Below are positions 8,782 through 20,450 of a DNA stretch of 64,000 nt, one piece after another (position 1 is the first letter of the stretch; each line of letters opens with the position of its first letter). The position numbers were made by a program, and so were the translations under genes. The notes beneath the pieces are model-generated. The model made no database searches. It saw only the letters and a list, made by a program, of their open reading frames with translations, and was not told the DNA's origin. The DNA lies in NCBI RefSeq assembly GCF_014042015.1, contig NZ_CP059493.1, forward strand, positions 2,356,001 to 2,420,000, in the 5' to 3' direction. This DNA comes from Actinotalea sp. JY-7876. GTDB lineage: Bacteria; Actinomycetota; Actinomycetes; Actinomycetales; Cellulomonadaceae.

Positions 8782-9576
8782 TCAGACGAGGCGGTTCTCG
8801 GCGAGGAAGGCCGCCAGCCGCAGGCCGGCGTCCCCCTCGTCCGTGACCAGCACCCGGTTCTCGCGCGGCGGTCGTGGGGTGGCCTCGAGGACCCGCGTGC
8901 GGGCGCCGGCGTCGCCGACCTCGGCGGGGTCCAGGCCCAGGTCGGCGAGCGTCCAGGCGGTGACGGCCTTCTTGCGCGCCGCCATGATCGCCTTGAAGTT
9001 CGGGTAGCGGGGCTGGTTCGCCTGGTCCGTCACGCTGACCAGCGCGGGCAGGGGGGCCTCGACGACCTCGCTCGCGTGGTCGAGCTCGCGCCGTACGCGC
9101 ACCGTCGCCGCGGCGGGGTCCAGCGTGACCTCGGCGGCGAGGGTCGCCTGCGCGAGGCCCAGGTGGCCCGCCAGCAGCGTCGGGACGACGGACATGAGCC
9201 CGTCGAGCGCGGCCATGCCCGTGACCACGAGGTCCACGGGACCGGCCTCGCCGATCCGGCGGACGGCCGCGGCGAGCGTCAGGGCGGTGCCGAACGCGTC
9301 GGAGCCCGCGAGCGCGTCGTCGACGACGTGGACGGCGTCGTCCGCACCCATCTGGAGCGCACGCCGCACCGCGTCCTCGGCGTCGGCCGGGCCCATCGTC
9401 AGGGCGACGACCTCGCCGCCGTGCTGCTCGGCGAGCGTGACCGCCGCCTCGACCGCGTTCTCGTCGAGCTCGTTGAGCGTGCCGTCACCCTGGTCCCGGT
9501 CGACGCGGCCCTCGTCGGTGAACCGACGGTCCGACTGCAGGTCGGGCACGTGCTTGACGCACACGACGATCCTCAT
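8782..9576 (-). CDS. etfB: electron transfer flavoprotein subunit beta
   Basis: 264-residue beta subunit of ETF, binding AMP and forming the partner of EtfA. It begins MRIVVCVKHVPD and shows LNELDENAVEAAV, VVALTMGPADAEDAVRRAL, DLVVTGMAALDG and the C-terminal SVTDQANQPRYPNFKAIMAARKK, all typical of EtfB. ATG 9576 is preferred over the in-frame GTG two codons upstream because a GGGAG Shine-Dalgarno lies about 9 nt before it. It is divergent from glgX. Confidence 0.97.
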   Translation of the reverse strand: MRIVVCVKHVPDLQSDRRFTDEGRVDRDQGDGTLNELDENAVEAAVTLAEQHGGEVVALTMGPADAEDAVRRALQMGADDAVHVVDDALAGSDAFGTALTLAAAVRRIGEAGPVDLVVTGMAALDGLMSVVPTLLAGHLGLAQATLAAEVTLDPAAATVRVRRELDHASEVVEAPLPALVSVTDQANQPRYPNFKAIMAARKKAVTAWTLADLGLDPAEVGDAGARTRVLEATPRPPRENRVLVTDEGDAGLRLAAFLAENRLV

Positions 9577-9681
9577 CAGCACGCTCTCCCACTCCGGCGG
9601 GCCCGAGCGCCCACACCTCGTCGACCCCCGAAGGCTACCGCTGAGCGCGGACGTCTGGCCGCGCGGGCGCCGGGCGTGGTC

Positions 9682-9707
9682 CAGACTGTGCGTTGTGAGC
9701 GCTCCCC
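9682..9707 (+). promoter_or_regulatory. glgX start region: -10-like box and a near-match to a LacI-type (CelR/CebR) operator
   Basis: CAGACT (9682-9687) lies 7 nt before the glgX GTG at 9695, a leaderless-like arrangement. The 14-mer TGTGAGCGCTCCCC at 9694-9707 differs at two positions from the palindrome TGGGAGCGCTCCCA known for actinobacterial CelR/CebR regulators. It overlaps the first codons, so chance resemblance is possible. Confidence 0.35.
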
Positions 9708-11887
9708 CCGACCGCGCCCCCGCCCGCCTCGGCGTCCACCTCGTCGGCGACGGGATCGACGTCGCCGTCCTGGCCTCGCACGCCGACGCCGTCGACCTCT
9801 GCCTCCTGGACCCGGACCCCGGCGCCCCCGACGGCTGGTCGGAGCGTCGCGTGCGGCTCCAGGGCCCGCGCCACGGCGTCTGGTGGGCCCACGTGCCGGG
9901 CGTGCGGGCCGGGCAGCGCTACGGCCTGCGGGCCCACGGCCGCTGGGACCCCGCCGCCGGGCTGCGGTACAACCCGGCCAAGCTCCTCGTCGACCCGTAC
10001 GCCCGCGGGCTGGTCGGCGACGTCGTCCTCGGGCAGGCGGTGCACGGCCAGCGCGTGGACGAGCACTGGCGCACCGTCGGCCCCTCCCCCGAGCCGGACC
10101 CGACCGACTCGCGCGCCGCCGTGCCGCACTGCGTCGTCGTCGACCCCCGGTTCGACGCCCCGCCCGTGCCGCGGCCCGACGTCGCGTGGGAGGACACGGT
10201 CCTCTACGAGGCGCACGTGCGCGGACTGACGATGCGCCTGCCCGGGGTGCCGCCCGAGCTGCGCGGGACGTACGCGGGGCTCGCGCACCCGGCCACCATC
10301 GCCCACCTGCGCGACCTCGGGATCACGACCCTCGAGCTGCTGCCCATCCACGCGATGGCGAGCGAGCCGCACCTCGTGCGTCGCGGGCTGACGAACTACT
10401 GGGGCTACAACACGCTCGGCTTCTTCGCACCGAACCCCGAGTACGCGACGCGCGCCGCGCAGGACGCCGGCGCCCAGGCCGTCCTGGCCGAGGTCAAGGG
10501 CATGGTGCGGCTGCTGCACGCGGCCGGGATCGAGGTCGTGCTCGACGTCGTCTACAACCACACCTGCGAGGGCGGCACCGACGGTCCCCAGCTCAGCTGG
10601 CGGGGCCTGGACCCGACCGTCTACTACCTGCACGACGGCGGCTCCCCCGCGCGCTTCGCCGACGTCACCGGGTGCGGGAACTCGCTCGACTTCCGCCGGC
10701 CCCGCGTGGTCCAGCTTGCGCTGGACTCCCTGCGCTACTGGGTCGACGAGGTCGGTGTCGACGGCTTCCGCTTCGACCTGGCGGTCACGCTCGGGCGGGA
10801 CGAGGACGGCTTCACGCCGCGGCACCCCTTCCTCGTCGCGCTGCAGACGGACCCCGTGCTCGCGGGCACGAAGCTCATCGCCGAGCCCTGGGACGTCGGG
10901 CCGGGCGGCTGGCGCACGGGCGCGTTCCCCGACCCGATGGCGGAGTGGAACGACCGCTTCCGCAATGCCGTGCGCTCGTTCTGGCTCGCGGACCCGGCGC
11001 AGGCCGCGCACGGCCGCCCCGGCCACGGCGTCCGTGACCTCGCGACCCGGCTCGCCGGGTCGGCCGACCTCTTCGGCTACAGCGACCCGCCGCTCATGCG
11101 CGGCGTCACCGCGTCGGTCAACTACGTCACGGCGCACGACGGCTTCACGCTCGCCGACCTGGTGGCCTACGAGCACAAGCGCAACGACGCCAACGGCGAG
11201 GACAACCGCGACGGGACCGACGACAACCGCTCGTGGAACCACGGGTTCGAGGGCCCGGTGCGGGGCGCCGGCGTGGGCCTGGAGATCCTGCCCCTGCGCC
11301 GGCGCTCCATCCGCAACCTCCTCGGGACGCTCCTGCTGGCGGCCGGCACCCCGATGATCACGGCCGGTGACGAGCTCGGCCGCACCCAGCGCGGCAACAA
11401 CAACGCGTACTGCCTCGACGACGAGACGTCCTGGGTGGACTGGGACCTGTCGCCGTGGCGCGAGAGCCTCCTCGCGACGACGCGCTACCTGCTCGAGCTG
11501 CGACGCACGGTGCCGGCGCTGAGGTCCCGTGAGTTCTTTCGCGGCCAGCCGCGCGGACCCGCGCCCTGGCCCGACCTGGACTGGCGCCGCGCGGACGGCA
11601 GCGGTTTCGACCACGACGCGTGGCACGACCCGGCCGCGCGCGTCCTGCAGATGATCCGGTCGACGACGGACGGCCAGAGCGCGCTGCTCGTGGTCAACGG
11701 CCTGCTGGACCAGGCGGACATCGTGCTCGCGCCGGGCCCGCGCGACCGCTGGGAGCTGCGCTGGGACTCGACGTGGGAGCACCCCGACGAGCGCGGGACA
11801 GCGGTGGTCACCGGCGCGCTGCACCCCGCGGTCGGCGACCGGACCGTGATGGACCCGCTGAGCCTGCGCCTGTACACCTCCGCGTAG
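9695..11887 (+). CDS. glgX: glycogen debranching enzyme GlgX
   Basis: 730-residue GH13 isoamylase-type enzyme that cleaves alpha-1,6 branches, typically of limit dextrins left by GlgP. An N-terminal CBM48-like domain (RLGVHLVGDGIDVAVL to YGLRAHGRWDPAAG) precedes the barrel. GH13 motifs are VLDVVYNHT (region I), GFRFDLAV with nucleophile Asp361, IAEPWDVG with acid/base Glu397, and VTAHDGFTLADL with Asp482. The stretch ENRDGTDDNRSWNHG is characteristic of GlgX/TreX. Start GTG 9695 gives the usual family length. The hairpin at 11891 follows its stop. Confidence 0.96.
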   Translation: MSAPPDRAPARLGVHLVGDGIDVAVLASHADAVDLCLLDPDPGAPDGWSERRVRLQGPRHGVWWAHVPGVRAGQRYGLRAHGRWDPAAGLRYNPAKLLVDPYARGLVGDVVLGQAVHGQRVDEHWRTVGPSPEPDPTDSRAAVPHCVVVDPRFDAPPVPRPDVAWEDTVLYEAHVRGLTMRLPGVPPELRGTYAGLAHPATIAHLRDLGITTLELLPIHAMASEPHLVRRGLTNYWGYNTLGFFAPNPEYATRAAQDAGAQAVLAEVKGMVRLLHAAGIEVVLDVVYNHTCEGGTDGPQLSWRGLDPTVYYLHDGGSPARFADVTGCGNSLDFRRPRVVQLALDSLRYWVDEVGVDGFRFDLAVTLGRDEDGFTPRHPFLVALQTDPVLAGTKLIAEPWDVGPGGWRTGAFPDPMAEWNDRFRNAVRSFWLADPAQAAHGRPGHGVRDLATRLAGSADLFGYSDPPLMRGVTASVNYVTAHDGFTLADLVAYEHKRNDANGEDNRDGTDDNRSWNHGFEGPVRGAGVGLEILPLRRRSIRNLLGTLLLAAGTPMITAGDELGRTQRGNNNAYCLDDETSWVDWDLSPWRESLLATTRYLLELRRTVPALRSREFFRGQPRGPAPWPDLDWRRADGSGFDHDAWHDPAARVLQMIRSTTDGQSALLVVNGLLDQADIVLAPGPRDRWELRWDSTWEHPDERGTAVVTGALHPAVGDRTVMDPLSLRLYTSA

Positions 11888-11890
11888 CAC

Positions 11891-11921
11891 GGCACCGACC
11901 CCGGCGGGGTCGTAGGGTGCC
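11891..11921 (+). terminator. hairpin after glgX
   Basis: Nested inverted repeat with arms GGCACC and GGTGCC enclosing a perfect GACCCC-GGC-GGGGTC stem-loop, starting 4 nt after the glgX stop. It also contains TAGGGT (11913-11918), a likely -10 for the next gene, whose ATG lies 6 nt after it. Confidence 0.5.
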
Positions 11922-11924
11922 GCC

Positions 11925-13625
11925 ATGGTCGACGACGGGGTCGGGACTGGGTCGGGTCGGGGGGCGGCGCCGGTGGACGCCGTGGTCGTGGGGGCGGGCC
12001 TCGCCGGGCTCGTCGCGACGGCGGAGCTCACGGCGGCCGGGCGGCGGGTGCTGCTGCTCGAGCAGGAGCCGGCGGCGAGCCTCGGCGGGCAGGCGTGGTG
12101 GTCGTTCGGCGGGCTGTTCCTCGTGGACTCCCCCGAGCAACGCCGCCTGCGGGTGCGGGACAGCGCCGAGCTCGCCCTCGCGGACTGGCTCGGCTCGGCG
12201 GCCTTCGACCCGGACGACCCGCTCGACGAGAACCCGCGCCGCTGGGCGCACGCCTTCGTGGACTTCGCCGCCGGCGAGATGCGGCCGTGGCTGCACGCCC
12301 TCGGCGTGCGCTTCTTCCCGGCCGTGCAGTGGGCGGAGCGCGGGGGCTACCCCGCGGGCGGCCACGGCAACTCCGTGCCCCGGTTCCACATCACGTGGGG
12401 CACCGGACCCGCGGTGCTCGCGCCGTTCGTCCGGGCGCTGGGCGAGGCCCGCGCGGCCGGGCTGGTGGACGTGCGCGTCCGCCACCGGGTCACGGGCTTG
12501 GTGACCACCGACGGCCGGGTCACCGGCGTGCGCGGCGAGGTGCTGGCCGCCGACGCCGCCGCGCGCGGGGCGCCCTCGGGCCGTCGGGTCGTGGGGACCT
12601 TCGAGGTGGACGCGCCCGCCGTCGTCGTGACCTCCGGCGGCCTCGGCGCCGACCACGACCTCGTGCGCTCCGCCTGGCCGGCCGAGCACGGCGCGCTGCC
12701 CGCGCGGATGCTCTCGGGCGTGCCCGACCACGTGGACGGCGCGATGATCGCGGCGACGGCGGACGCGGGCGGCGCCGTCGTGCACGGCGGGCGCATGTGG
12801 CACTACCCGGAGGGGATCACCAACCCCGACCCCGTCTGGAGCCGGCACGGCATCCGGATCCTGCCCGGCCCCAGCTCGCTGTGGCTCGACGCCGACGGCG
12901 GGCGCCTGCCGGCACCCCTGTTCCCCGGGTTCGACGCACTCGGTGCGCTGCGGCACGTCGTCGGGCGCGGGGACGACCACTCCTGGTTCGTGCTCAACAA
13001 GACGATCATGAACACCGAGTTCGCCCTCTCCGGCTCCGAGCAGAACCCGGACCTGACCGGCAAGGACGCGCGCGCCGTGCTCCAGCGCGCGCTGCCCGGC
13101 GCGGTCCTGCCCGTGGCGCGCTTCGCGCAGGGCAGCGAGGAGTTCGTCTGGGCGGACACGCCCGCCGCGCTCGCCGAGCGGATGAACGCGCTCACGGGCA
13201 CGGGCCGCATCGACGCCGGCGCCCTCGAGCGCACGATCCGGGCGCGCGACGCCCAGGTCACCTCCGGCCTCGGCAAGGACCCCCAGGTGGTGGCGACGGC
13301 GATGGCGCGCCGGTACGTCGTCGACCGCGTCCTCCGCGTGGCCCCGCCGGCGCCGCTCCTCGACCCCGCCGACGGGCCGCTGCTGGCGGTGCGGCTCTCG
13401 GTCCTCACGCGCAAGACGCTCGGCGGCCTGCACACCGACCTCGAGGGCCGGGTCCTGCGCGCCGACGGCACGGTGCTCGACGGCGTCTGGGCGGCGGGCG
13501 AGGCCAGCGGCTTCGGCGGGGGCGGCATGCACGGCCACCGCGCCCTGGAGGGCACGTTCCTCGGGGGCTGCCTGTTCTCCGGCCGGGTGGCGGGCCGCTC
13601 GGCCGCCGCGCACACGGGCACCTGA
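11925..13625 (+). CDS. FAD-binding dehydrogenase (fumarate reductase/KstD-like fold)
   Basis: 566-residue flavoprotein of the FAD_binding_2 superfamily. The Rossmann dinucleotide motif DAVVVGAGLAGLVATAEL begins near residue 15, followed by the Glu for FAD ribose in LLLEQE and the flavin-loop stretch GGQAWWSFGGLF. TSGGLGADHDLV and the C-terminal GVWAAGEASGFGGGGMHG complete the FAD site. The length and layout resemble the putative FAD-binding dehydrogenases often annotated in Actinobacteria; the substrate, perhaps a ketosteroid-like compound, is unknown. It has no evident link to the glycogen genes around it. Confidence 0.9.
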   Translation: MVDDGVGTGSGRGAAPVDAVVVGAGLAGLVATAELTAAGRRVLLLEQEPAASLGGQAWWSFGGLFLVDSPEQRRLRVRDSAELALADWLGSAAFDPDDPLDENPRRWAHAFVDFAAGEMRPWLHALGVRFFPAVQWAERGGYPAGGHGNSVPRFHITWGTGPAVLAPFVRALGEARAAGLVDVRVRHRVTGLVTTDGRVTGVRGEVLAADAAARGAPSGRRVVGTFEVDAPAVVVTSGGLGADHDLVRSAWPAEHGALPARMLSGVPDHVDGAMIAATADAGGAVVHGGRMWHYPEGITNPDPVWSRHGIRILPGPSSLWLDADGGRLPAPLFPGFDALGALRHVVGRGDDHSWFVLNKTIMNTEFALSGSEQNPDLTGKDARAVLQRALPGAVLPVARFAQGSEEFVWADTPAALAERMNALTGTGRIDAGALERTIRARDAQVTSGLGKDPQVVATAMARRYVVDRVLRVAPPAPLLDPADGPLLAVRLSVLTRKTLGGLHTDLEGRVLRADGTVLDGVWAAGEASGFGGGGMHGHRALEGTFLGGCLFSGRVAGRSAAAHTGT

Positions 13626-13647
13626 GCCGCCGGACGCCCCCGGACGC

Positions 13648-13683
13648 CGACGGCCCCGCCCCCGGGTGGGGACGGGGCCGTCG
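13648..13683. terminator. bidirectional hairpin terminator between FAD dehydrogenase and glgP
   Basis: Perfect 11-bp stem CGACGGCCCCG / CGGGGCCGTCG with a 14-nt GC-rich loop, between convergent genes that end at 13625 and 13695. It would serve both strands. Confidence 0.75.
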
Positions 13684-13694
13684 GGCCGGTCGGG

Positions 13695-16271
13695 TCAGGC
13701 GCTCGCGACGAGCCCCGTCTCCGCGACCGACGCGAGACGCTCGTGCTTGGGGACGACGCGCACGGTGTAGCCGAACGGCCCCGACGTCGTCAGGCGCACG
13801 TCACCCGCGAACGCGTGCCGGCCCGCCTCGTACGCCTCGGACCACGCGAGCTCCTGGTGGCGGACGTCGCTCAGCTCGTCGGCCTCCGAGACCCGGCCGT
13901 GGACGACCTCGACGCGGACATCCTCCGGACGCAGGTCGCCGAGCGAGACGTACGCACGCACCTGCAGCACGTCGCCGACCTGGGCGACCTCGCCGACGCC
14001 CACGGACTCGACGTGGTCCACGCGCACGTGCGGCCACGAGGCACGCACGTGCTGCTTCCACGCCGCCAGCTCCTTGGCGCCCGGGAAGCCGTCGCCGTTC
14101 AGCGCGCGGCCCGCGACGGCGGCCGGCGTGTACAGGCGCTGCACGTAGTCCCCGACCATGCGCGTCGCCTGGACCTTCGGGCCGAGCGTGGCCAGCGTGT
14201 GGCGCACCATCTCCAGCCAGCGCACGGGCAGCCCGCGCTCGTCGCGGTCGTAGAACCGCGCCGCGACCTGGTTCTCGACGAGGTCGTAGAGCGCGGCCGC
14301 CTCGAGGTCGTCACGGCGGTCCGGGTCGTCGACGCCGTCGGCCGTGGGGATCGCCCAGCCGTTCTCGCCGTCGAACCACTCGTCCCACCAGCCGTCGAGG
14401 ATCGAGAGGTTGAGCCCACCGTTGAGCGCGGCCTTCATGCCCGACGTGCCGCACGCCTCGAGCGGGCGCAGCGGGTTGTTCAGCCAGACGTCGCAGCCGG
14501 GGTAGAGCTGCTGCGCCATGGCGATGTCGTAGTTCGGCAGGAACACGATGCGGTGCCGCACGCCGGCGTCGTCGGCGAACCGGACGAGCTGCTGGATGAG
14601 GCGCTTGCCCTGGTCGTCGGCGGGGTGCGACTTGCCCGCGATGACGAGCTGGACCGGACGCTCCGGGTGCAGGAGCAGCGAGCGCAGGCGCTCGGGGTCG
14701 CTCAGCATCAGCGTGAGGCGCTTGTAGGTCGGCACGCGGCGGGCGAAGCCGATGGTCAGGACGTCGGGGTCGAGGACCTCGTCGACCCAGCCCAGCTCCG
14801 CCGGGCTGGCGCCGCGGTGGCGCCACGACTCGCGGACCCGCTCACGGGCGTTGGCCACGAGCTGGGCGCGCAGCGTGCGGCGCATGCCCCACAGCTCCTC
14901 GTCCGAGACCCCGTCCGGGCGCAGCCAGCCGGTGCCCTCCTCGAGCTCGGCGTGGCTCAGGCGCGACGTCGCCAGGTCCACCAGCTTGCGGTCGACCCAC
15001 GTCGGGGAGTGCACGCCGTTGGTGACGGACGTGATCGGGACCTCGGCCTGGTCGAAGCCGGACCACAGGCCGTTGAACATGCCGCGGGAGACCTCGCCGT
15101 GCAGCAGCGAGACGCCGTTCGCGCGGCCACCGAGGCGCAGGCCCATGACGGCCATGTTGAACAGCGTCGGGTCGCCGCCCGGGTAGTCCTCGGCGCCCAG
15201 CGCGAGCACGCGCTCGACCGGGACGCCGTCGTAGGCGAGGTCGCCGCCGAAGTACTGCGCGACGAGCGAGGCCTCGAAGCGGTCGATGCCCGCGGGGACG
15301 GGCGTGTGCGTGGTGAAGACGGTCGCGGCGCGCACGGCCTCGAGCGCGTCGTCGAACGCCAGCCCGGCCTCGCCCACGAGCTCGCGGATGCGCTCCACCC
15401 CGAGGAAGCCGGCGTGGCCCTCGTTGGTGTGGTACACCTCCGGCACGGGGGCGCCGGACAGGCGCGACCACAGGCGCAGGGCGCGCACGCCGCCGACGCC
15501 GAGCAGCAGCTCCTGCTGGAGGCGGTGCTCGCCGCCGCCGCCGTAGAGGCGGTCGGTGACCTTGCGGGCGAGCTCGTCGTTCTCCGGCACGTTGGAGTCG
15601 AGCAGCAGCAGGGGCACGCGGCCGACGGCGGCCTTCCACACGTGGGCGTGCAGCGTGCGGCCACCGGGCAGCGGCAGCGAGACGCGCGCCGGCGTACCGT
15701 CGGCCTCGCGCAGGAGGGTGAGCGGGAGCCCGTCGGGGTCGATCACGGGGTAGCTCTCGACCTGCCACCCGTCGCGCGTCAGCGCCTGCTTGAAGTAGCC
15801 CGCGCCGTACAGGAGGCCGACGCCGACGATCGGCACGCCGAGGTCCGACGCGCTCTTGAGGTGGTCGCCGGCGAGGATGCCGAGGCCGCCGGAGTACTGC
15901 GGCAGGACGGACGTGATGCCGAACTCGGGCGAGAAGTAGGCGATCGCCCGGGGGAGCGAGTCGTCGGCGGCGGCGGCCCGCTGGTACCAGCGGTCCTCGG
16001 TGAGGTACGTCGCGAGGTCGGACGCGGCGCCGCGCACCGCCGCCACGAAGTCCCCGTCGGCGGCCAGCGCCGCCAGGCGGTCCGGGCCGAGGGCGCCGAG
16101 GAGGGCGACCGGGTCGCCCTGCACGCTCTCCCACAGCCGTGGGTCGATCCCGGCGAACAGGTCGCGCGTGGGGGCGTGCCACGACCAGCGCAGGTTGTGC
16201 GCGAGCTCGTCGAGATCTGCGAGCTCGGCAGGGAGGACGGTGCGGACGGTGAATCGGCGGATGGCTCTCAC
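13695..16271 (-). CDS. glgP: alpha-glucan phosphorylase
   Basis: 858-residue phosphorylase of the actinobacterial/archaeal alpha-glucan phosphorylase type, releasing glucose-1-phosphate (or acting on related glucans). The N-terminus ([17 protein letters not shown]) is the DUF3417 domain typical of this subtype. Then come [66 protein letters not shown], and the PLP-site region [22 protein letters not shown], whose Lys binds PLP. GTG 16271 was chosen as the first start giving family length. The gene is divergent from glgE, suggesting coordinate control. Confidence 0.95.
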   Translation of the reverse strand: MRAIRRFTVRTVLPAELADLDELAHNLRWSWHAPTRDLFAGIDPRLWESVQGDPVALLGALGPDRLAALAADGDFVAAVRGAASDLATYLTEDRWYQRAAAADDSLPRAIAYFSPEFGITSVLPQYSGGLGILAGDHLKSASDLGVPIVGVGLLYGAGYFKQALTRDGWQVESYPVIDPDGLPLTLLREADGTPARVSLPLPGGRTLHAHVWKAAVGRVPLLLLDSNVPENDELARKVTDRLYGGGGEHRLQQELLLGVGGVRALRLWSRLSGAPVPEVYHTNEGHAGFLGVERIRELVGEAGLAFDDALEAVRAATVFTTHTPVPAGIDRFEASLVAQYFGGDLAYDGVPVERVLALGAEDYPGGDPTLFNMAVMGLRLGGRANGVSLLHGEVSRGMFNGLWSGFDQAEVPITSVTNGVHSPTWVDRKLVDLATSRLSHAELEEGTGWLRPDGVSDEELWGMRRTLRAQLVANARERVRESWRHRGASPAELGWVDEVLDPDVLTIGFARRVPTYKRLTLMLSDPERLRSLLLHPERPVQLVIAGKSHPADDQGKRLIQQLVRFADDAGVRHRIVFLPNYDIAMAQQLYPGCDVWLNNPLRPLEACGTSGMKAALNGGLNLSILDGWWDEWFDGENGWAIPTADGVDDPDRRDDLEAAALYDLVENQVAARFYDRDERGLPVRWLEMVRHTLATLGPKVQATRMVGDYVQRLYTPAAVAGRALNGDGFPGAKELAAWKQHVRASWPHVRVDHVESVGVGEVAQVGDVLQVRAYVSLGDLRPEDVRVEVVHGRVSEADELSDVRHQELAWSEAYEAGRHAFAGDVRLTTSGPFGYTVRVVPKHERLASVAETGLVASA

Positions 16272-16444
16272 GATCGTGAGCGTAGACGCAGCGACACGGC
16301 CGGGGCCAGTGTTGCTGCAAGTCTCTGCAACGTTTGCGCCCACCTGTCCCCCCGTGCACCCGCGTGGTCGACCGGACGCGTCCACCTCGTGGACCGGACG
16401 GGGCCCTCCCGCCGGTCCGGATGCCGTCGGCCCGCGGGGCTGGG

Positions 16445-16450
16445 TAGGTT
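16445..16450 (+). promoter_or_regulatory. putative -10 box of glgE
   Basis: TAGGTT ends 6 nt before the GTG at 16457, fitting a leaderless promoter for the glgE-treS-mak-glgB run. The rest of the 185-bp gap from glgP shows no other clear signal. Confidence 0.5.
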
Positions 16451-16456
16451 CGGCGT

Positions 16457-18600
16457 GTGACGCCGTCTTCGCCTCCCCCCACGCCCCGCACGCCGTCCAG
16501 CTCCTCCCGGAAGACCACCCGACGCTCCGCGCGCGCCGCGGCCGCCGACGTGCGGCCGGACGCGGTGAGCGCTGCGGTCCCCCCGCCGCCCCCTGCCCCA
16601 CCGGTCCGCATCGGCCGCATCCCCGTCGTGGGCGTCGGTCCCGTCGTCGAGTGCGGGCGCTGGCCCGCCAAGGCCGTCGTCGGCGAGGCCGTCGAGATCA
16701 CCGCGACGGTCTTCCGCGAGGGGCACGACGCCGTCGCGGCGACCGCGGTGCTCGTCGCGCCCGACGGCTCCGACCACGCGTCCGTGCCGATGACGGTGGT
16801 CAACGCGGGCCTGGACAGCTACCGGGCCGACCTGGTCCCGGACGCGCTGGGCACCTGGGGGTTCCGCGTCGAGGGCTGGTCCGACCCGTACGGCACCTGG
16901 CACCACGACGCCGCCGTCAAGGTCGCGGCGGGCGTCGACGTGGAGCTGATGCTCGCCGAGGGCGCCGCGCTGCTCGAGCGCGCCGCCGCGCGCGAGGGGC
17001 TGCCCGACGACGTCGCGCTGACGCTCCGGGACGCCGTCCTGGCCCTGCGGGACACGAGCCGCCCGCCCGCCGCGCGCCTCGCCGCCGGCCTGGCCCCCGA
17101 GGTCGAGGCCGTGCTCGCCCGCCACCCCGTGCGCGAGCACGTCAGCGCCTCGCCGACCTACCCGCTCCTGGTGCAGCGCGAGCGTGCGCTCGTCGGCGCC
17201 TGGTACGAGTTCTTCCCCCGGTCCGAGGGCGCCGAGTACGACGCGGCCACGCGCACCTGGCGCTCCGGCACGCTGCGCACCGCCGCCGAGCGGCTGCCCG
17301 CGATCGCCGCCATGGGCTTCGACGTCGCCTACCTGACCCCGATCCACCCGATCGGCACGACGTACCGCAAGGGCCGGAACAACTCCCTGAAGACGGAGCC
17401 GGGAGACCCCGGCTCCCCCTACGCGATCGGCTCCGCCGACGGCGGGCACGACGCGATCCACCCCGAGCTGGGCACCTTCGAGGACTTCGACCACTTCGTC
17501 GCCGTCGCGCGCGAGAACGGGCTCGAGGTCGCGCTCGACCTCGCGCTCCAGTGCTCGCCCGACCACCCGTGGGTCACCGAGCACCCGGAGTGGTTCACGA
17601 CGCGCATCGACGGCACGATCGCCTACGCGGAGAACCCGCCGAAGAAGTACCAGGACATCTACCCCCTGAACTTCGACAACGACCCCGAGGGGATCTACGC
17701 GGAGATCCGCCGCGTGCTCCAGGTCTGGATCGACCACGGCGTCACGGCGTTCCGGGTCGACAACCCGCACACGAAGCCGCTCACCTTCTGGGAGCGGATC
17801 ATCGCCGACGTCAACGCGTCGCACCCCGAGGTGATCTTCCTCGCGGAGGCCTTCACCCGTCCGGCGATGATGCACGCGCTGGCCATGATCGGCTTCCACC
17901 AGTCGTACACCTACTTCACGTGGCGCAACACGAAGGAGGAGCTGGCCGAGTACCTGGAGGAGGTCTCCGGCCCGGCCGCCGCCTACATGCGTCCCAGCTT
18001 CTGGCCGACGACGCACGACATCCTCACGCCGTACATGCAGCACGGCGGTCCCCCGGCGTTCGCGATCCGCGCGGTGCTCGCCGCGACCGGCTCCCCGACG
18101 TGGGGCATCTACTCGGGCTACGAGCTGGTCGAGAACGTCGCCCGGCCGGGTGCCGAGGAGCAGATCGACAACGAGAAGTACGAGTTCAAGCCGCGCGACT
18201 GGCAGGCCGCGGAGGCCACCGGCATCGGCGCGCTCCTCGGTCGCCTCAACGCCATCCGGCGCGAGCACCCGGCGCTCCAGCGCCTGCGGGGCCTGACCGT
18301 GCACCCCACGAGCGACGACGCCGTCCTGTGCTTCTCGCGCCGCGTGACGGCCGAGCAGTCGCCCGACGGCCGGGCGGACACGGTGATCGTCGTCGTCAAC
18401 ACCGACCCGCACGCCACCCGCGAGGCGGTCATCGACCTGGACCTGGCGGCGATCGGCGTCCCCGCGCCGGCCGACGGCGACTCCCCCGCCTTCGCGGCCC
18501 ACGACCTGCTCTCGGGCGCCGTCTACGCGTGGGGCTCCCACCCGTACGTGCGGTTGGACCCATGGGCCCAGTGCGCTCATATCATCGGTGTGAGGACCCT

Positions 18601-18604
<4 letters not shown>
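16457..18604 (+). CDS. glgE: alpha-1,4-glucan:maltose-1-phosphate maltosyltransferase
   Basis: 715-residue GH13 enzyme of the GlgE pathway, adding maltosyl units from maltose-1-phosphate to alpha-1,4-glucans. About 48 Ser/Pro/Ala-rich residues precede [22 protein letters not shown], the usual GlgE start, so the tail is an extension or the true start is later. The typical GlgE middle motif [18 protein letters not shown] is present. The nucleophile is Asp435 in [10 protein letters not shown] and the acid/base is Glu464 in FLAEAFTRP. The stop overlaps the treS start by 4 nt (GTGA). Confidence 0.97.
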
Positions 18605-20403
<1,799 letters not shown>

Positions 20404-20450
20404 GCGGCCCGCGACGCGTCCGACCCACGCACGACCGACCGGGAGGTCCG

